In this document: positions 53,535 to 62,305 of the stretch, piece after piece
Numbering within the stretch: position 1 is the stretch's first letter
How the letters are laid out: the number at the start of each line of letters is the position of its first letter
DNA from: Stieleria marina
GTDB taxonomy: Bacteria; Planctomycetota; Planctomycetia; Pirellulales; Pirellulaceae
Direction of reading: 5' to 3'
DNA: 64,000 bases
Assembly: GCA_007741555.1 (NCBI GenBank)
Contig: CP036526.1
Coordinates: 1,612,001 to 1,676,000, forward strand
Translations under genes and position numbers: made by a program
Notes under the pieces: generated by a model
The model's input: only the letters and a program-made list of their open reading frames with translations
What the model was told of the DNA's origin: nothing
Database searches by the model: none

Positions 53535-54586
53535 GACGTTGCCTCTGGAATTTCAGCGGTCGTATCCTCTTCGTCTTCGCCACGTGATCGGTTGTCGATG
53601 GCGATGGCGTCGCGGCCTTGTTCGTTAAGGTATCGTGCGACGACGGCAGAATAACCGTGGGTAACCCAAGTCGTTTGGGGGGCGCAAGCTTCGACGGCAG
53701 TCATTAGAGACGGCCAGTCGACATGATCGCTTAAGATGAAGCCGCGATCGACGCTGCGGCGGCGACGGGCTCCGCGCACCGCCATCCAACCGCTCGCCAT
53801 CGCAGTGCTGACGCGGCCAAACTTTTTCATCCAAGGACTGCCGTGAGCACTCGGTACGGCCACAACCATCGCGCCGCGCCAGTCATGTTTGCCCGCGATG
53901 TCACCCACGTAAATTGTCTCGGGTAGTTGGACGCCCGATCGGCGATACGCATCGTTTCCTTTCTGCACCGCTCCGTGGCAGTAGATGGGGCCGATGCTGG
54001 GATCCAAGCTCGCGATCAGTCGTTGGCTTTTGCCGACGGCATAGCCATACAGCACGCAGCATTTGTCCTGGTCGCGGCTTTCTTTCCACCATTGATTGAT
54101 GTCCGCCGCGATTGTTTCCGGCGGCGACCAGCGATAAACCGGCAATCCGAAGGTCGATTCGGTCACCAATAAATGGCATTTCACGGGCTGCCATGTTTGG
54201 CAAGTCGGGTCGGTTTCCAGTTTGTAATCGCCGGTGACGACGGCGACTTGCCCTTGATGTTCCAAACGAATCTGTGCGGATCCGAGCATGTGTCCGGCCG
54301 GATGAAAACTGATCTTCACGCCGCCGATCGTGATGGTTTCTCCATAAGGCAGAAACTGAAATTCGGCATTCTCATTCATCCGCATACGTAGCAAGTGTTC
54401 GCTGGGTGCAGCAGCGAGGTACCGTCGGCAGCCCCAGCGAGCGTGATCGGTATGCGCGTGGCTGGTCACTGCGCGATCGACGGGGCGGCGAGGATCGACG
54501 TAGAAGTCGCCCGCTGCGCAGTAAAGTCCCGAATCAGTCGTCTGCAGGATGGGTTGAGATAACATTTCTTCGTTCGAACGTTGCAA
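53531..54586 (-). CDS. Ligase-associated DNA damage response exonuclease
   Basis: A 351-residue metallo-beta-lactamase/beta-CASP nuclease. The zinc motif AVTSHAHTDHARWG (HxHxDH) lies near residue 40; FHPAGHMLGSAQ, VTGDYKLETDPT and the C-terminal DHVDWPSL follow, as in SNM1-like exonucleases. The protein is one of the ligase-associated module and is thought to trim DNA ends before ligation. Starts at 54586 and 54565 are both possible. The gene follows the DUF4130-UdgX gene after 55 bp. A C-terminal acidic tail (SRGEDEEDTTAEIPE) is unusual but short. Confidence 0.93.
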   Translation of the reverse strand: MQRSNEEMLSQPILQTTDSGLYCAAGDFYVDPRRPVDRAVTSHAHTDHARWGCRRYLAAAPSEHLLRMRMNENAEFQFLPYGETITIGGVKISFHPAGHMLGSAQIRLEHQGQVAVVTGDYKLETDPTCQTWQPVKCHLLVTESTFGLPVYRWSPPETIAADINQWWKESRDQDKCCVLYGYAVGKSQRLIASLDPSIGPIYCHGAVQKGNDAYRRSGVQLPETIYVGDIAGKHDWRGAMVVAVPSAHGSPWMKKFGRVSTAMASGWMAVRGARRRRSVDRGFILSDHVDWPSLMTAVEACAPQTTWVTHGYSAVVARYLNEQGRDAIAIDNRSRGEDEEDTTAEIPEATS

Positions 54587-54641
54587 TGGCAGTACTTGTG
54601 CAGAACACTGTCTTCAGGCTCCGAAGACCGACAGGAAACCG

Positions 54642-56051
54642 TCAGCCTCCGACTAACTGTAGATCGTTGACCATTTGGTTTCGCATTTGCTGGCGACGGG
54701 TTTCGTCGGGCATTCGCAACACAGCGGCGGGATGCCAAGTGGCGATCGTTCGCTTGCTCCACTCCGTCGCCGTCACCAGTCCACGTTGCTGCGTGATGCG
54801 AAAATCACGACCAAACAAAGCTTGCGCAGAAGTAGCACCGAGGCAGACGATTGCTTGTGGCTTGATGCTTTGCAGCTCCGCTTCCAGCCAAGGCCGACAC
54901 GCGAATATTTCGCGTGAATCGGGCTTCTTGTGCAGTCGCCGCTTTCCCCGAGAGGTTTCCTGTTGGGTGAACTTAAAGTGTTTGACCACATTGGTGAGGT
55001 AGATGTCGCTACGAGCGATACCGGATTCTTCGAGCACAATGTTTAAAAGTCGGCCAGCGGGACCGATGAACGGCTCGCCGGCGATGTCTTCTTGGTCGCC
55101 TGGTTGTTCGCCAACTAGCACGACTTTCGCATCGATGGGGCCCCGGCCAAAAACAGTTTGTGTGGCATGTTGGTGGAGATCGCAGGCCCGGCAACATTCG
55201 GCAGCGTTTGCCAACGAATGAAGCGAGCGATCAGTGGGCAGAAAACTGGTTGCGGTCGATGCAAATCCTTCATGCGTCTCGATCATGGTTTCGACGCGGG
55301 AAGAAGCCTGCCGTAGCAGTTCCGGAATCAATTCCGTTTCGGGGAGTGTTGGCCAATGGCGGACAGGCATCTCGCGTTTCATCGTCGCAACCTTTACCCG
55401 TGCGGGATTGAAGATCGAAGCATAGTACGCTTTCCATAAGTCCTCCAAAACGTCCGCATCCGGCGTCTCGCTAGACGGCACACCGTCGCCATAAGTCAGC
55501 GTGGTTTGGTCCCACGAAGCGGATTCTTCGGGCGTGAAAATCGCCCAGTTCATCGCCTTGAATCGGCGAGCAAAAAAGGGGGCGGCTAGACGGACAATGC
55601 GGTGATCGGGGCGATGCCAAGCGACGTAGGCTTCGATATCGTCGTTGTGCTCCAATCGGCGAAAGCGGACAAAGGCTTTCATCTTGTGTACGTCGCGCGA
55701 GACCGCTTTTCGCATTTGCCCAAGTCGATGCACATCATCGTCGGTTTCGACTACCAACAAATGAGGTTCGCCATGTTTGATACGCCAAAGAGTGCGGTAC
55801 AGCAGTTCCCACCGCTGCGGATCTTTATGGCAGGCGACGATCTTGGCAAGTTCGATGAAATTCTTTGGGACCGTAAACGCAGGTGCCTTCTCCCGCTCCG
55901 CCAAATTTCTGTCTTCGTCGTCGGAGGAAAACAGCGACGGTTGATTCGCATCACCGTTCCAGCTGACTTGGTCGGGGGGAGTCGTTGATGCGATGAGCGC
56001 GCGGGCTGCGGCACGCCATTGATCAAACGTTTCGGCTTCGATGAATTGCAT
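54642..56051 (-). CDS. DUF4130-UdgX fusion (uracil-DNA crosslinking glycosylase)
   Basis: A 469-residue two-domain protein. The N-terminal half (about 1-260) is the DUF4130 domain known beside radical SAM repair proteins. The C-terminal half (about 275-469) is a UdgX-type uracil-DNA glycosylase: motif A GEQPGDQEDIAGEPFIGPAG, the UdgX-specific loop K370-R-R-L-H374, and WHPAAVLR. Cysteines 287, 290, 385 and 403 have the CX2C...CX17C spacing of iron-sulfur UDGs. In Mycobacterium smegmatis UdgX the loop is KRRIH and its His bonds covalently to the abasic DNA after uracil excision; H374 is the equivalent. It is 6 bp after the radical SAM gene. Confidence 0.93.
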   Translation of the reverse strand: MQFIEAETFDQWRAAARALIASTTPPDQVSWNGDANQPSLFSSDDEDRNLAEREKAPAFTVPKNFIELAKIVACHKDPQRWELLYRTLWRIKHGEPHLLVVETDDDVHRLGQMRKAVSRDVHKMKAFVRFRRLEHNDDIEAYVAWHRPDHRIVRLAAPFFARRFKAMNWAIFTPEESASWDQTTLTYGDGVPSSETPDADVLEDLWKAYYASIFNPARVKVATMKREMPVRHWPTLPETELIPELLRQASSRVETMIETHEGFASTATSFLPTDRSLHSLANAAECCRACDLHQHATQTVFGRGPIDAKVVLVGEQPGDQEDIAGEPFIGPAGRLLNIVLEESGIARSDIYLTNVVKHFKFTQQETSRGKRRLHKKPDSREIFACRPWLEAELQSIKPQAIVCLGATSAQALFGRDFRITQQRGLVTATEWSKRTIATWHPAAVLRMPDETRRQQMRNQMVNDLQLVGG

Positions 56052-56057
56052 GTGCGA

Positions 56058-57311
56058 CTACACCTCGCCTGTGATCGCAGAGGTTGCGGCGTCGAAAAGC
56101 ATCAATTGCTTATTCTTCGGCTGCACTTTCTTTTGCAGATTAAGAATGTCAAGATCGCCCAAGGCGGGGTTGTGATCGGCAGTGATTACAAACACCTTGG
56201 TGCGGTTCCAAGCGACACGCAGCTTCTTCAAGTCTTCTATGCGAAGACTTTGGTGGCGACGAATCTTTAAGATGCGTTTGACGTTTCGCACACCGATGCC
56301 AGGGACTCGAAGTAGCTGTTCACGGCTGGCTCGATTCACATCGATCGGAAAGTAGTGGCGATTCGCCAACGCCCAGGCAAGTTTCGGATCGACTTCCAGC
56401 GAAAGATTGCGGTCTTCGCCAGAAACGATTTCGTTTGCTCCGAACCCATAAAACCGAATCAGCCAGTCAGCCTGGTACAGCCGATGTTCACGCACTAACG
56501 GCGGCGACTTTCCTGGCAGCCGCGCATCGGCATGCGGGATCGGACTGTAAGCGGAATAGTAGACTCGTCGCAGACCTTGCCCCAAATACAGTTGAGATGC
56601 CGTTTGCAAGACATCCGCGTCGGGGGTCTCAGTCGCTCCGACAATCATCTGGGTACTCTGGCCGGCTGGCGCGAATCGCGGCGGCTTAAAGCCAGCTTTC
56701 TTTTCTTGTTTCGTTTCGGTGATTTTGTCGCGTATCCCATCCATGGCACCGACGATCTGCGGCTTCTTTTTCTCGGGTGCTAAAGTTTGCAGATCCTGGT
56801 CCGTCGGCAGTTCGATATTAACGCTCAGTCGATCCGCCCAACGACCTGCTTCTTCAATCAAAGTTTGAGCCGCGTTGGGGATGGTTTTCAGATGGATGTA
56901 ACCGCCGTATTTGTGATCATTGCGCAGTGACTTAGCCACCGCGATCAACTGCTCCATGGTGTAGTCGGAGTTTTGAATGATGCCCGAGCTCAGAAATAAT
57001 CCTTCGATGTAGTTGCGTTTGTAAAACTCCATCGTCAGCGAGACAACTTCGTCGACGGTGAACCTCGCTCGTGGCGTGTCACTGCTGATTCGATTCACAC
57101 AGTACTGGCAATCGTAGATGCAGTAATTGGTGAGGAGGATTTTGAGCAGCGAGATGCACCGACCGTCGGGCGTATAGCTGTGACAAATTCCCATGCCCTC
57201 CGTGCTGCCGATCTTGGCTCCTGGGCGAGTCGATTTCGACCCACTGCTGGCGCAAGACGCATCGTATTTTGCCGCGTCGGCCAGGACCACTAGCTTTTCT
57301 CTGACGTCCAT
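56058..57311 (-). CDS. UDG-linked radical SAM protein (putative DNA modification/repair)
   Basis: A 417-residue radical SAM enzyme. The SAM-binding cluster motif is CIYDCQYC (CX3CX2C) near residue 63, after GICHSYTPDGRCISLLKILL. The central region carries barrel segments (GLFLSSGIIQNSDYTME, HLKTIPNA, SVNIELPTDQDLQ), and the C-terminus has a helix-hairpin-helix (LLRVPGIGVRNVKRILKIRR) that should bind DNA. This is the family found genetically linked to UDG/DUF4130 proteins, annotated as putative DNA modification or repair protein, reaction unknown. It begins the array, so a promoter is expected just upstream of 57311. Confidence 0.93.
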   Translation of the reverse strand: MDVREKLVVLADAAKYDASCASSGSKSTRPGAKIGSTEGMGICHSYTPDGRCISLLKILLTNYCIYDCQYCVNRISSDTPRARFTVDEVVSLTMEFYKRNYIEGLFLSSGIIQNSDYTMEQLIAVAKSLRNDHKYGGYIHLKTIPNAAQTLIEEAGRWADRLSVNIELPTDQDLQTLAPEKKKPQIVGAMDGIRDKITETKQEKKAGFKPPRFAPAGQSTQMIVGATETPDADVLQTASQLYLGQGLRRVYYSAYSPIPHADARLPGKSPPLVREHRLYQADWLIRFYGFGANEIVSGEDRNLSLEVDPKLAWALANRHYFPIDVNRASREQLLRVPGIGVRNVKRILKIRRHQSLRIEDLKKLRVAWNRTKVFVITADHNPALGDLDILNLQKKVQPKNKQLMLFDAATSAITGEV

Positions 57312-57475
57312 GTTGGTGGTCTCCGAGCCGGTAGATTATTTGTTACAAGGTTGGCCAGAGTCTTTGCCTATTGGCCAGTCGGGGTAACCGCAGATCGGCG
57401 TCGTGAATAACGCGTTTGCATGTCACTGCGCAGTTAGTTGACGGGAGCCATTCCTAGGCGACTTAAAGATTGAGA

Positions 57476-57826
57476 TTAGGATTTCGTAGCCGAGCTGATA
57501 TTGGCTGCTTTTGACTGAGTCTGGCTATCAGGTTGTTGCGATTCCCAGCGAACGAGGTTGTCAAATTTGGATTGCAGCTGGCCAGTAATACTCGTCAAAG
57601 CTCCTCCGCGGTTCATCGCTGAAGATTCGCATCGCGAGTTCACGCGGTTTTCAATTTGGACCTGCAGAGGGGCACCTTCCATGCGAGCGAAGCCGCTCAT
57701 TACCAGGGCTCTCAACACGGCTTCCGTTTCGGCTGTGATGTCAGGGGTTTGGCTGTCGAGAGCTTTGCAGCAAATGTCTGTCAGTTTACTGAGTTGCTCT
57801 TCGATTTCAGGGTTTGTATTGTTCAT
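57476..57826 (-). CDS. Small hypothetical soluble protein
   Basis: A 116-residue protein from the ATG at 57826 (MNNTNPEIEEQLSKLTDICC); a longer frame to 58006 is Arg/His-rich and improbable. The N-terminal half looks helical (ITAETEAVLRALVMSGF), and the C-terminus is rich in Ser, Gln and Thr without a hydrophobic segment. I recognise no family. It stands alone, facing the same way as the repair array but separated from it by about 160 bp, so association with that array is doubtful. Confidence 0.55.
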   Translation of the reverse strand: MNNTNPEIEEQLSKLTDICCKALDSQTPDITAETEAVLRALVMSGFARMEGAPLQVQIENRVNSRCESSAMNRGGALTSITGQLQSKFDNLVRWESQQPDSQTQSKAANISSATKS

Positions 57827-58155
57827 TGGGTGGTTTCCGTATTTGGTAGAAGTCAGAAGACGAAGGGGAGCCAATTGGCGGCAGAGGGAAACGCAAACAT
57901 CGTGCCGTAGTTCGTGCCGTAGTTCTTGTCGTCGCTTACTTCGGTGTTTATCGGAGAAGTCGTGATCGATACCGACTGGCGAACTACCAGGATGGCTGAT
58001 TGGCAATCAGCTCCAAACGTTTAGGGTGGGAGAACGCTTGCCCAGTCGCAGCCAGTTCACTCTCTGTCACGCGTTGTGGCAGACCGAACCTGTTTGTAGG
58101 TGCCATTGGCGGTGGGTATGCCAATTCGAAGAACCGGGGCGACCGCCGAAGGCTG
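57827..58155. other. Intergenic region with a 12-bp tandem repeat
   Basis: A 329-bp gap upstream of the small hypothetical gene. CGTGCCGTAGTT occurs twice in tandem at 57901-57924. This could be a repeated operator, but two copies alone are weak evidence. I see no gene or terminator in the rest. Confidence 0.4.
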
Positions 58156-59247
58156 CTAGTGCTGATTCCGCACCTTTCCCGAGACGACGCCGTAGGTTTT
58201 TGCGGAAGCTGATTCCAAATAGTCTTCTACGTACAATTTGCGAATCCAAAGCAGAGCGAGCGCGACCAAGGGGGTTGCGAACATGATTCCCCAGACGCCG
58301 AAGAGCAGACCGGCGATCACCTGCGAAAGGATGACCATCGCCGGTGGTAGGTTGACCTGGCGTTGTTGGACGAGCGGTGTGATTAGGTAGCTCTCTGCAA
58401 ACTGAATCATCAAGTACAGGGCGAGCACACCGGCAACGGTGTGGGACCCTTCGTTGCTTGCCAGCAACATTGCTGGGATAACGGCAGCAATGCCGCCAAG
58501 GTTGGGAACGAACGTCACCAGCCCCGCAAAAATCGCCAGTTCCACGGGCATCGGTACGCCCAGGACGGCCAGCCCAATTCCAAAGCTGATCCCTACGATC
58601 GTCATTGCCAGTAGGCGTCCTAACATCCAGTGCCAAAGCGAGTCGGCGGATTCGTCGAAGAGATCTGAAAGTCGAGTCCGCCAATCCACTGGAACCAGTC
58701 GTAAGCATCCAGTCCGGTAAACTTTTGGTGAAATCGAAAAGTACGCGGCCAGGATTATCAGAATCAAGACATCGGTTAGCGCGCCAAACGTTGATGCAAA
58801 AAGCGTTTGAACAAGTCCAAGGGACCGTCCGGATGATGGCATCACGGATTGCAGGCTGATTTCTTCGCGCAGACGCTGCACGATCGGTTGTTCCTTCGCC
58901 GCTTCGAGCACCCGTGACGCCGAATTGTCGATGCGATCAGTTAGCTTCACAACTTGATCGTTGATCGAATTGGTAAAGCCGAAGGCTCCACCAACTACGA
59001 TCAGTATCGCGAATAAGATCACAATGCCGACTCGGTGCACTCGCTTTAGATCCCATGGCACAAGTCTGCCAAAGACCTTGGCGACTCGGTTGACGACGAC
59101 AGCAATCAGGATCGCACCGAATATCAGCATCAGAATGTTGCGAGCAACGACAATGAGTCCGAGCACGAGCATTGTTGCGATGACAAGTCCGATCACGGTC
59201 ATCGTTGTTCGAATGATTCGTGGTTGTTCGGCTTCGGTCGTTGTCAT
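58156..59247 (-). CDS. AI-2E family transporter (YdiK/PerM-like permease)
   Basis: A 363-residue membrane protein; the ATG at 59247 (MTTTEAEQPRIIRTT) is preferred to 59376. About eight hydrophobic segments are present. The family marks are GISFGIGLAVLGVPMPVELA, TFVPNLGGIAAVIPAML and ESYLITPLVQQRQVNLPPA near the C-terminus, the most conserved AI-2E/PerM block. Members have been linked to autoinducer-2 export and to sodium/proton exchange, so the substrate cannot be assigned here. It is the only gene between the small protein and the tRNA. Confidence 0.92.
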   Translation of the reverse strand: MTTTEAEQPRIIRTTMTVIGLVIATMLVLGLIVVARNILMLIFGAILIAVVVNRVAKVFGRLVPWDLKRVHRVGIVILFAILIVVGGAFGFTNSINDQVVKLTDRIDNSASRVLEAAKEQPIVQRLREEISLQSVMPSSGRSLGLVQTLFASTFGALTDVLILIILAAYFSISPKVYRTGCLRLVPVDWRTRLSDLFDESADSLWHWMLGRLLAMTIVGISFGIGLAVLGVPMPVELAIFAGLVTFVPNLGGIAAVIPAMLLASNEGSHTVAGVLALYLMIQFAESYLITPLVQQRQVNLPPAMVILSQVIAGLLFGVWGIMFATPLVALALLWIRKLYVEDYLESASAKTYGVVSGKVRNQH

Positions 59248-59664
59248 GTTTGCCAAAAAATGCTTGTCGTTATGGTTGCTGAAAGAACGGTATGAGTCGA
59301 TGGAATCGTGTCCCACGCTGACTTGTAGATTCGCGACACCCAGCGAAGGCGTTGGCAGTGTTGGTTTAAGTGGCAAGGCTCGGAAGAACTCGTTGCAAAA
59401 GCCAACGCGGGCTTGAAGAGCGAACGAGTGTAAGAGCAGATGCCGTGCCGGGGATTTGACGGCTAATCAATGCAGACGGGATCGACGGTGATTGCGAAGG
59501 CTTTCGCCGATGTGCTGCGGGGATTTATTCAGCGATCCGCTCCGGCGGCGCGACACTTTGGGTAAATCTCAACCAGGGTGGTCGATGAGCGTTCAACGCG
59601 ACAATTTTCGCCCGCGGTCTGGGCGCCCGGTCGTTCCATGAGTTCAGCGGTTCCGCGAGCGCAA
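59248..59664. other. Intergenic region without recognised features
   Basis: A 417-bp gap between the transporter start and the tRNA terminator. It contains the transporter promoter by position only. I see no gene, repeat or RNA motif that I can support. Confidence 0.45.
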
Positions 59665-59709
59665 TAAAAAAAACACCGCCTCAAACTAATTGTTTCAGGC
59701 GGTGTTTTT
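59665..59709 (-). terminator. Rho-independent terminator after tRNA-Ser
   Basis: Read on the minus strand, AACACCGCCT and AGGCGGTGTT form the lower stem, a G-G mismatch separates AAAC and GTTT, and a five-base loop closes it. Seven or more T residues follow directly. It is 6 bp past the tRNA 3' end, so it should terminate that transcript; the A run on the other side means it could also act in the plus direction. Confidence 0.88.
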
Positions 59710-59715
59710 CGATAG

Positions 59716-59799
59716 CGGAGGACACGAGACTCGAACTCGCAGCCCCTTGCGGGGTACCTCAGTTCCAGTGAGGCCGCTCACCAATTCGCTTATCCTCCG
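59716..59799 (-). tRNA. tRNA-Ser (anticodon GGA)
   Basis: A class II tRNA on the minus strand. The acceptor stem CGGAGGA pairs with TCCTCCG; a D-arm containing AATTGGT follows. The anticodon stem CCTCA/TGAGG closes loop CTGGAAC, giving anticodon GGA (plus-strand bases 59764-59766), which reads UCC and UCU serine codons. The long variable arm is CCCC-GCAA-GGGG, and the T-arm has the usual TTCGAGT loop. CCA is not encoded. Depending on whether the stem is counted from C or the next G, the ends shift by one base; counting from G would leave G73 as discriminator, normal for serine tRNAs. Confidence 0.93.
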
Positions 59800-59866
59800 G
59801 TTGAAACAGAATCAAACGTTTTGAATCCGTTTCGATTGGCTAAGTGTACGCTGTCGTCTTGTTTTT

Positions 59867-61210
59867 TTACAAGGACGTCTTGGCACCGCTAATTAGCTTA
59901 ATGAATTCGTCGTTCGATTCAAATCGCCCAAGCTGTTTAGTCAGTTGTTCCATTGCGTCGCACGGGTGCATGCTGCTGAGCGTTCGCCGCAGCATTGTGA
60001 CCGCTTCGTAGGTTTCTTCGTCGTGAAGCAGTTCTTCGCGGCGAGTTCCACTTTGGCTGATGTCGATCGCCGGCCAAACGCGTCGGTCGGCTAATTTGCG
60101 ATCCAGAACAAGCTCCATGTTACCGGTGCCCTTAAATTCCTGGAAAATCGCTTCGTCCATCCGACTGTTGGTATCGACCAGCGCTGTGCCGACAATTGTG
60201 AGCGATCCGCCTTCTTGGAAAGCACGAGCGGTTGCGAACAACTTTTTGGGAATGTCCATCGCTTTGATGTCCAGACCACCGGACATCGTTGCTCCGCCGC
60301 GCCCACCACGTCCGACCCATTTGTTAAACGCACGAGCAAGTCGAGTGATCGAATCGAGCATCAGGAACACATCTTCGCCTTTTTCGGCGAGTCGTCGTGC
60401 GCGGTCGATTACCAATTGGCTCAGTCGTACGTGGGATTCCACGTCCATGTCCAAGCTGCTGGCAATCACTTCGCCACCGAGCACATTTCGCCGCATGTCC
60501 GTGACTTCTTCAGGACGTTCGTCGATCAGTAGAACCATCAGCGTCAGCTCGGGATGATTCTCGGAGATTCCGCTGGCGATATCTTGCAGCATAATCGTTT
60601 TACCGCTGCGAGGCGGAGCAACAATCAGTGCACGCTGGCCTTTCCCGAGCGGTGCCAAAAGGTCGATCACACGATTGGTCAACGGTTTCTTGCCGCGTTC
60701 CAGCTTCAGCCACTCTTCAGGGTTGATGGCGGTGAGCGTGTCGAACGCTTTGACTTCGGTGTACTCTTCGGGTTTTAAGCCGTCGACGTCCAGGATCTCG
60801 CGAACGCGAGGTCCCTGTTGGCGACGTGCTTGCTGGACCATTGCTTTGATCTTCACGCCTTGGCGAAGACCGAATCGCTCGATCATCGTGCCAGGGACAA
60901 ACGGATCACTTCGTTCTCGCGAATAGTTGTTGTCTTCACCGCGAAGAAAGCCGTAGCCATTGGGGTGCATTTCCAGAATGCCGGCACCTTCTTCGAGCGG
61001 TGCGTCGCTAGGGATGTCCGCTGGTTCACCATTGTGGTTCCCACCGCCCTGACCACCTTGGCCGCCACCACCACCACCGCCGCCGCGTCTTCGGCGTCGT
61101 GATGTACGGGGTTTTCCGTTGTTGCTGCCGCTGCCGCCGCCGTTTTGGCCGCCACCTGAGCCTTGGCCACCCGAGCCGCGACCGCGACTATTCCGTTTCT
61201 TTTTCGCCAT
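59867..61210 (-). CDS. rho: Transcription termination factor Rho with RG-rich N-terminal extension
   Basis: A 447-residue Rho. The RNA-binding OB domain (about 75-150) includes GILEMHPNGYGFLRG, and the hexameric ATPase domain has Walker A APPRSGKTIMLQ, the segment VLLIDERPEEVTDMRR (Walker B region), the Q loop SHVRLSQLVIDRA and the R loop ALVDTNSRMDEAIFQEFKGTG. In place of the usual N-terminal helix bundle there are about 58 residues of Lys, Arg, Gly, Ser and Asn (RRRRRGGGGGGGG), a disordered nucleic-acid-binding tail. Such low-complexity insertions occur in Rho of some Actinobacteria and other phyla. It terminates untranslated transcripts. The tRNA-Ser gene lies downstream on the same strand. 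Confidence 0.97.
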   Translation of the reverse strand: MAKKKRNSRGRGSGGQGSGGGQNGGGSGSNNGKPRTSRRRRRGGGGGGGGQGGQGGGNHNGEPADIPSDAPLEEGAGILEMHPNGYGFLRGEDNNYSRERSDPFVPGTMIERFGLRQGVKIKAMVQQARRQQGPRVREILDVDGLKPEEYTEVKAFDTLTAINPEEWLKLERGKKPLTNRVIDLLAPLGKGQRALIVAPPRSGKTIMLQDIASGISENHPELTLMVLLIDERPEEVTDMRRNVLGGEVIASSLDMDVESHVRLSQLVIDRARRLAEKGEDVFLMLDSITRLARAFNKWVGRGGRGGATMSGGLDIKAMDIPKKLFATARAFQEGGSLTIVGTALVDTNSRMDEAIFQEFKGTGNMELVLDRKLADRRVWPAIDISQSGTRREELLHDEETYEAVTMLRRTLSSMHPCDAMEQLTKQLGRFESNDEFIKLISGAKTSL

Positions 61211-62305
61211 GTGTCATCCAGAAGAGCTGACGGTTCTTTGTTTAGGTCGACTAAGTCATCGACAATTCAATCGTTCTTGCAGCGGTTTGGCCGACTGCAG
61301 CGAGCTCCGTTTCGCACTCAAGCGGTTGGCATTCAGTGGTGCCAACCACAATCATGTTTGTGTTGAAGGGAGATCTGTTGCAGGCTTTTAAAACCGCATT
61401 GAACGAATCGCATTGTCTGCGAATTAGTCAATCCAGATTGTCAGCGTGATTAAAGAAATACCGCGTGGTGAGGTTGCGAAGGATCGAGCTGATGGACAGC
61501 GGTAACGTCTAAGGATCGATCAGACAGTTGAGTTAAATCTTGTAGATTGGGGGCCGAATCGGGCAGAAGTCATTTCAGCAATGAGAGACTTCCTAAGCGG
61601 CAGTAGATAGATTGGGTAGCAAGTTTCACTTGTTTAGCCAGTGGGACTCGTACGCCCTGAGGGCATCTATTTTTCCAAGCCAATGGTTGTTTGAATTTTA
61701 GGTGGCTCTGATTGGCAACAGAGCGAGCACTACGGCTCATCATCGGGGATGATCGATCCCTGGTCCGAGGTTTCGCTAAGCGACAAACTCTCGCACTCAG
61801 ATTTTCTCTTGGCCAAGGGATTTTCCCATGGTGAGGTTTACAAGGCGTAGCTTCACGAATTGTCAGTGAATGCCACCCATTGAAACCATCATTTCTGCCT
61901 TGGATGTTTCTCCACCACAGTGGAATCGGATCCATGAAAGCAAGGTTCCCAGAGAAGGACGCGATCAAATTTCGTCCGGGGAAGACCACTAACGTCAATT
62001 TAGCGATCTATCGTGTTCAGCCGAAATATAGCCCTCTGGAGATAGTTGTCAAGCAAGAAAACCGTCTTTTCTCTCCGTAGAGGGGGGCTTCGCCGCAAAA
62101 ATTCCCCTGGCGTCAAAGTTGACGCAATTTGTACTTTCCGATCAAGCCGAATTGTCGATGTGGCCGAATAATGACGATGTAACGCTGATTTGGGGGTTCT
62201 GGCCCCGCGAGTCTCCAGTCGTGGCAGCGTTGGACAGTCACGAGTTGGACGCGCAAGACAAATCCCATTCAAGAACCTTTTTAGACGAATTACAGGACAG
62301 GCTCG
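61211..62305. other. 1.1-kb stretch without a convincing gene
   Basis: The largest gene-poor stretch in the window. The longest frame, on the minus strand (61570-61998, 142 codons), has composition heavy in Arg, Ser, Pro and Leu (RSPMMSRSARSVANQ, CPQGVRVPLAKQVKLA) and no recognised family, and a plus-strand frame (61880-62080) overlaps it. I could not identify RNase P, tmRNA, SRP or riboswitch landmarks, nor transposase motifs. The stretch could hold a decayed or repeated element, an unannotated RNA or the upstream regions of rho and the thioredoxin gene. Confidence 0.5.

Noticed and set aside
61500-62100. Housekeeping RNA (tmRNA, RNase P, SRP) in the rho-side gap
   Set aside because: None of the conserved core sequences of these RNAs could be found on either strand.
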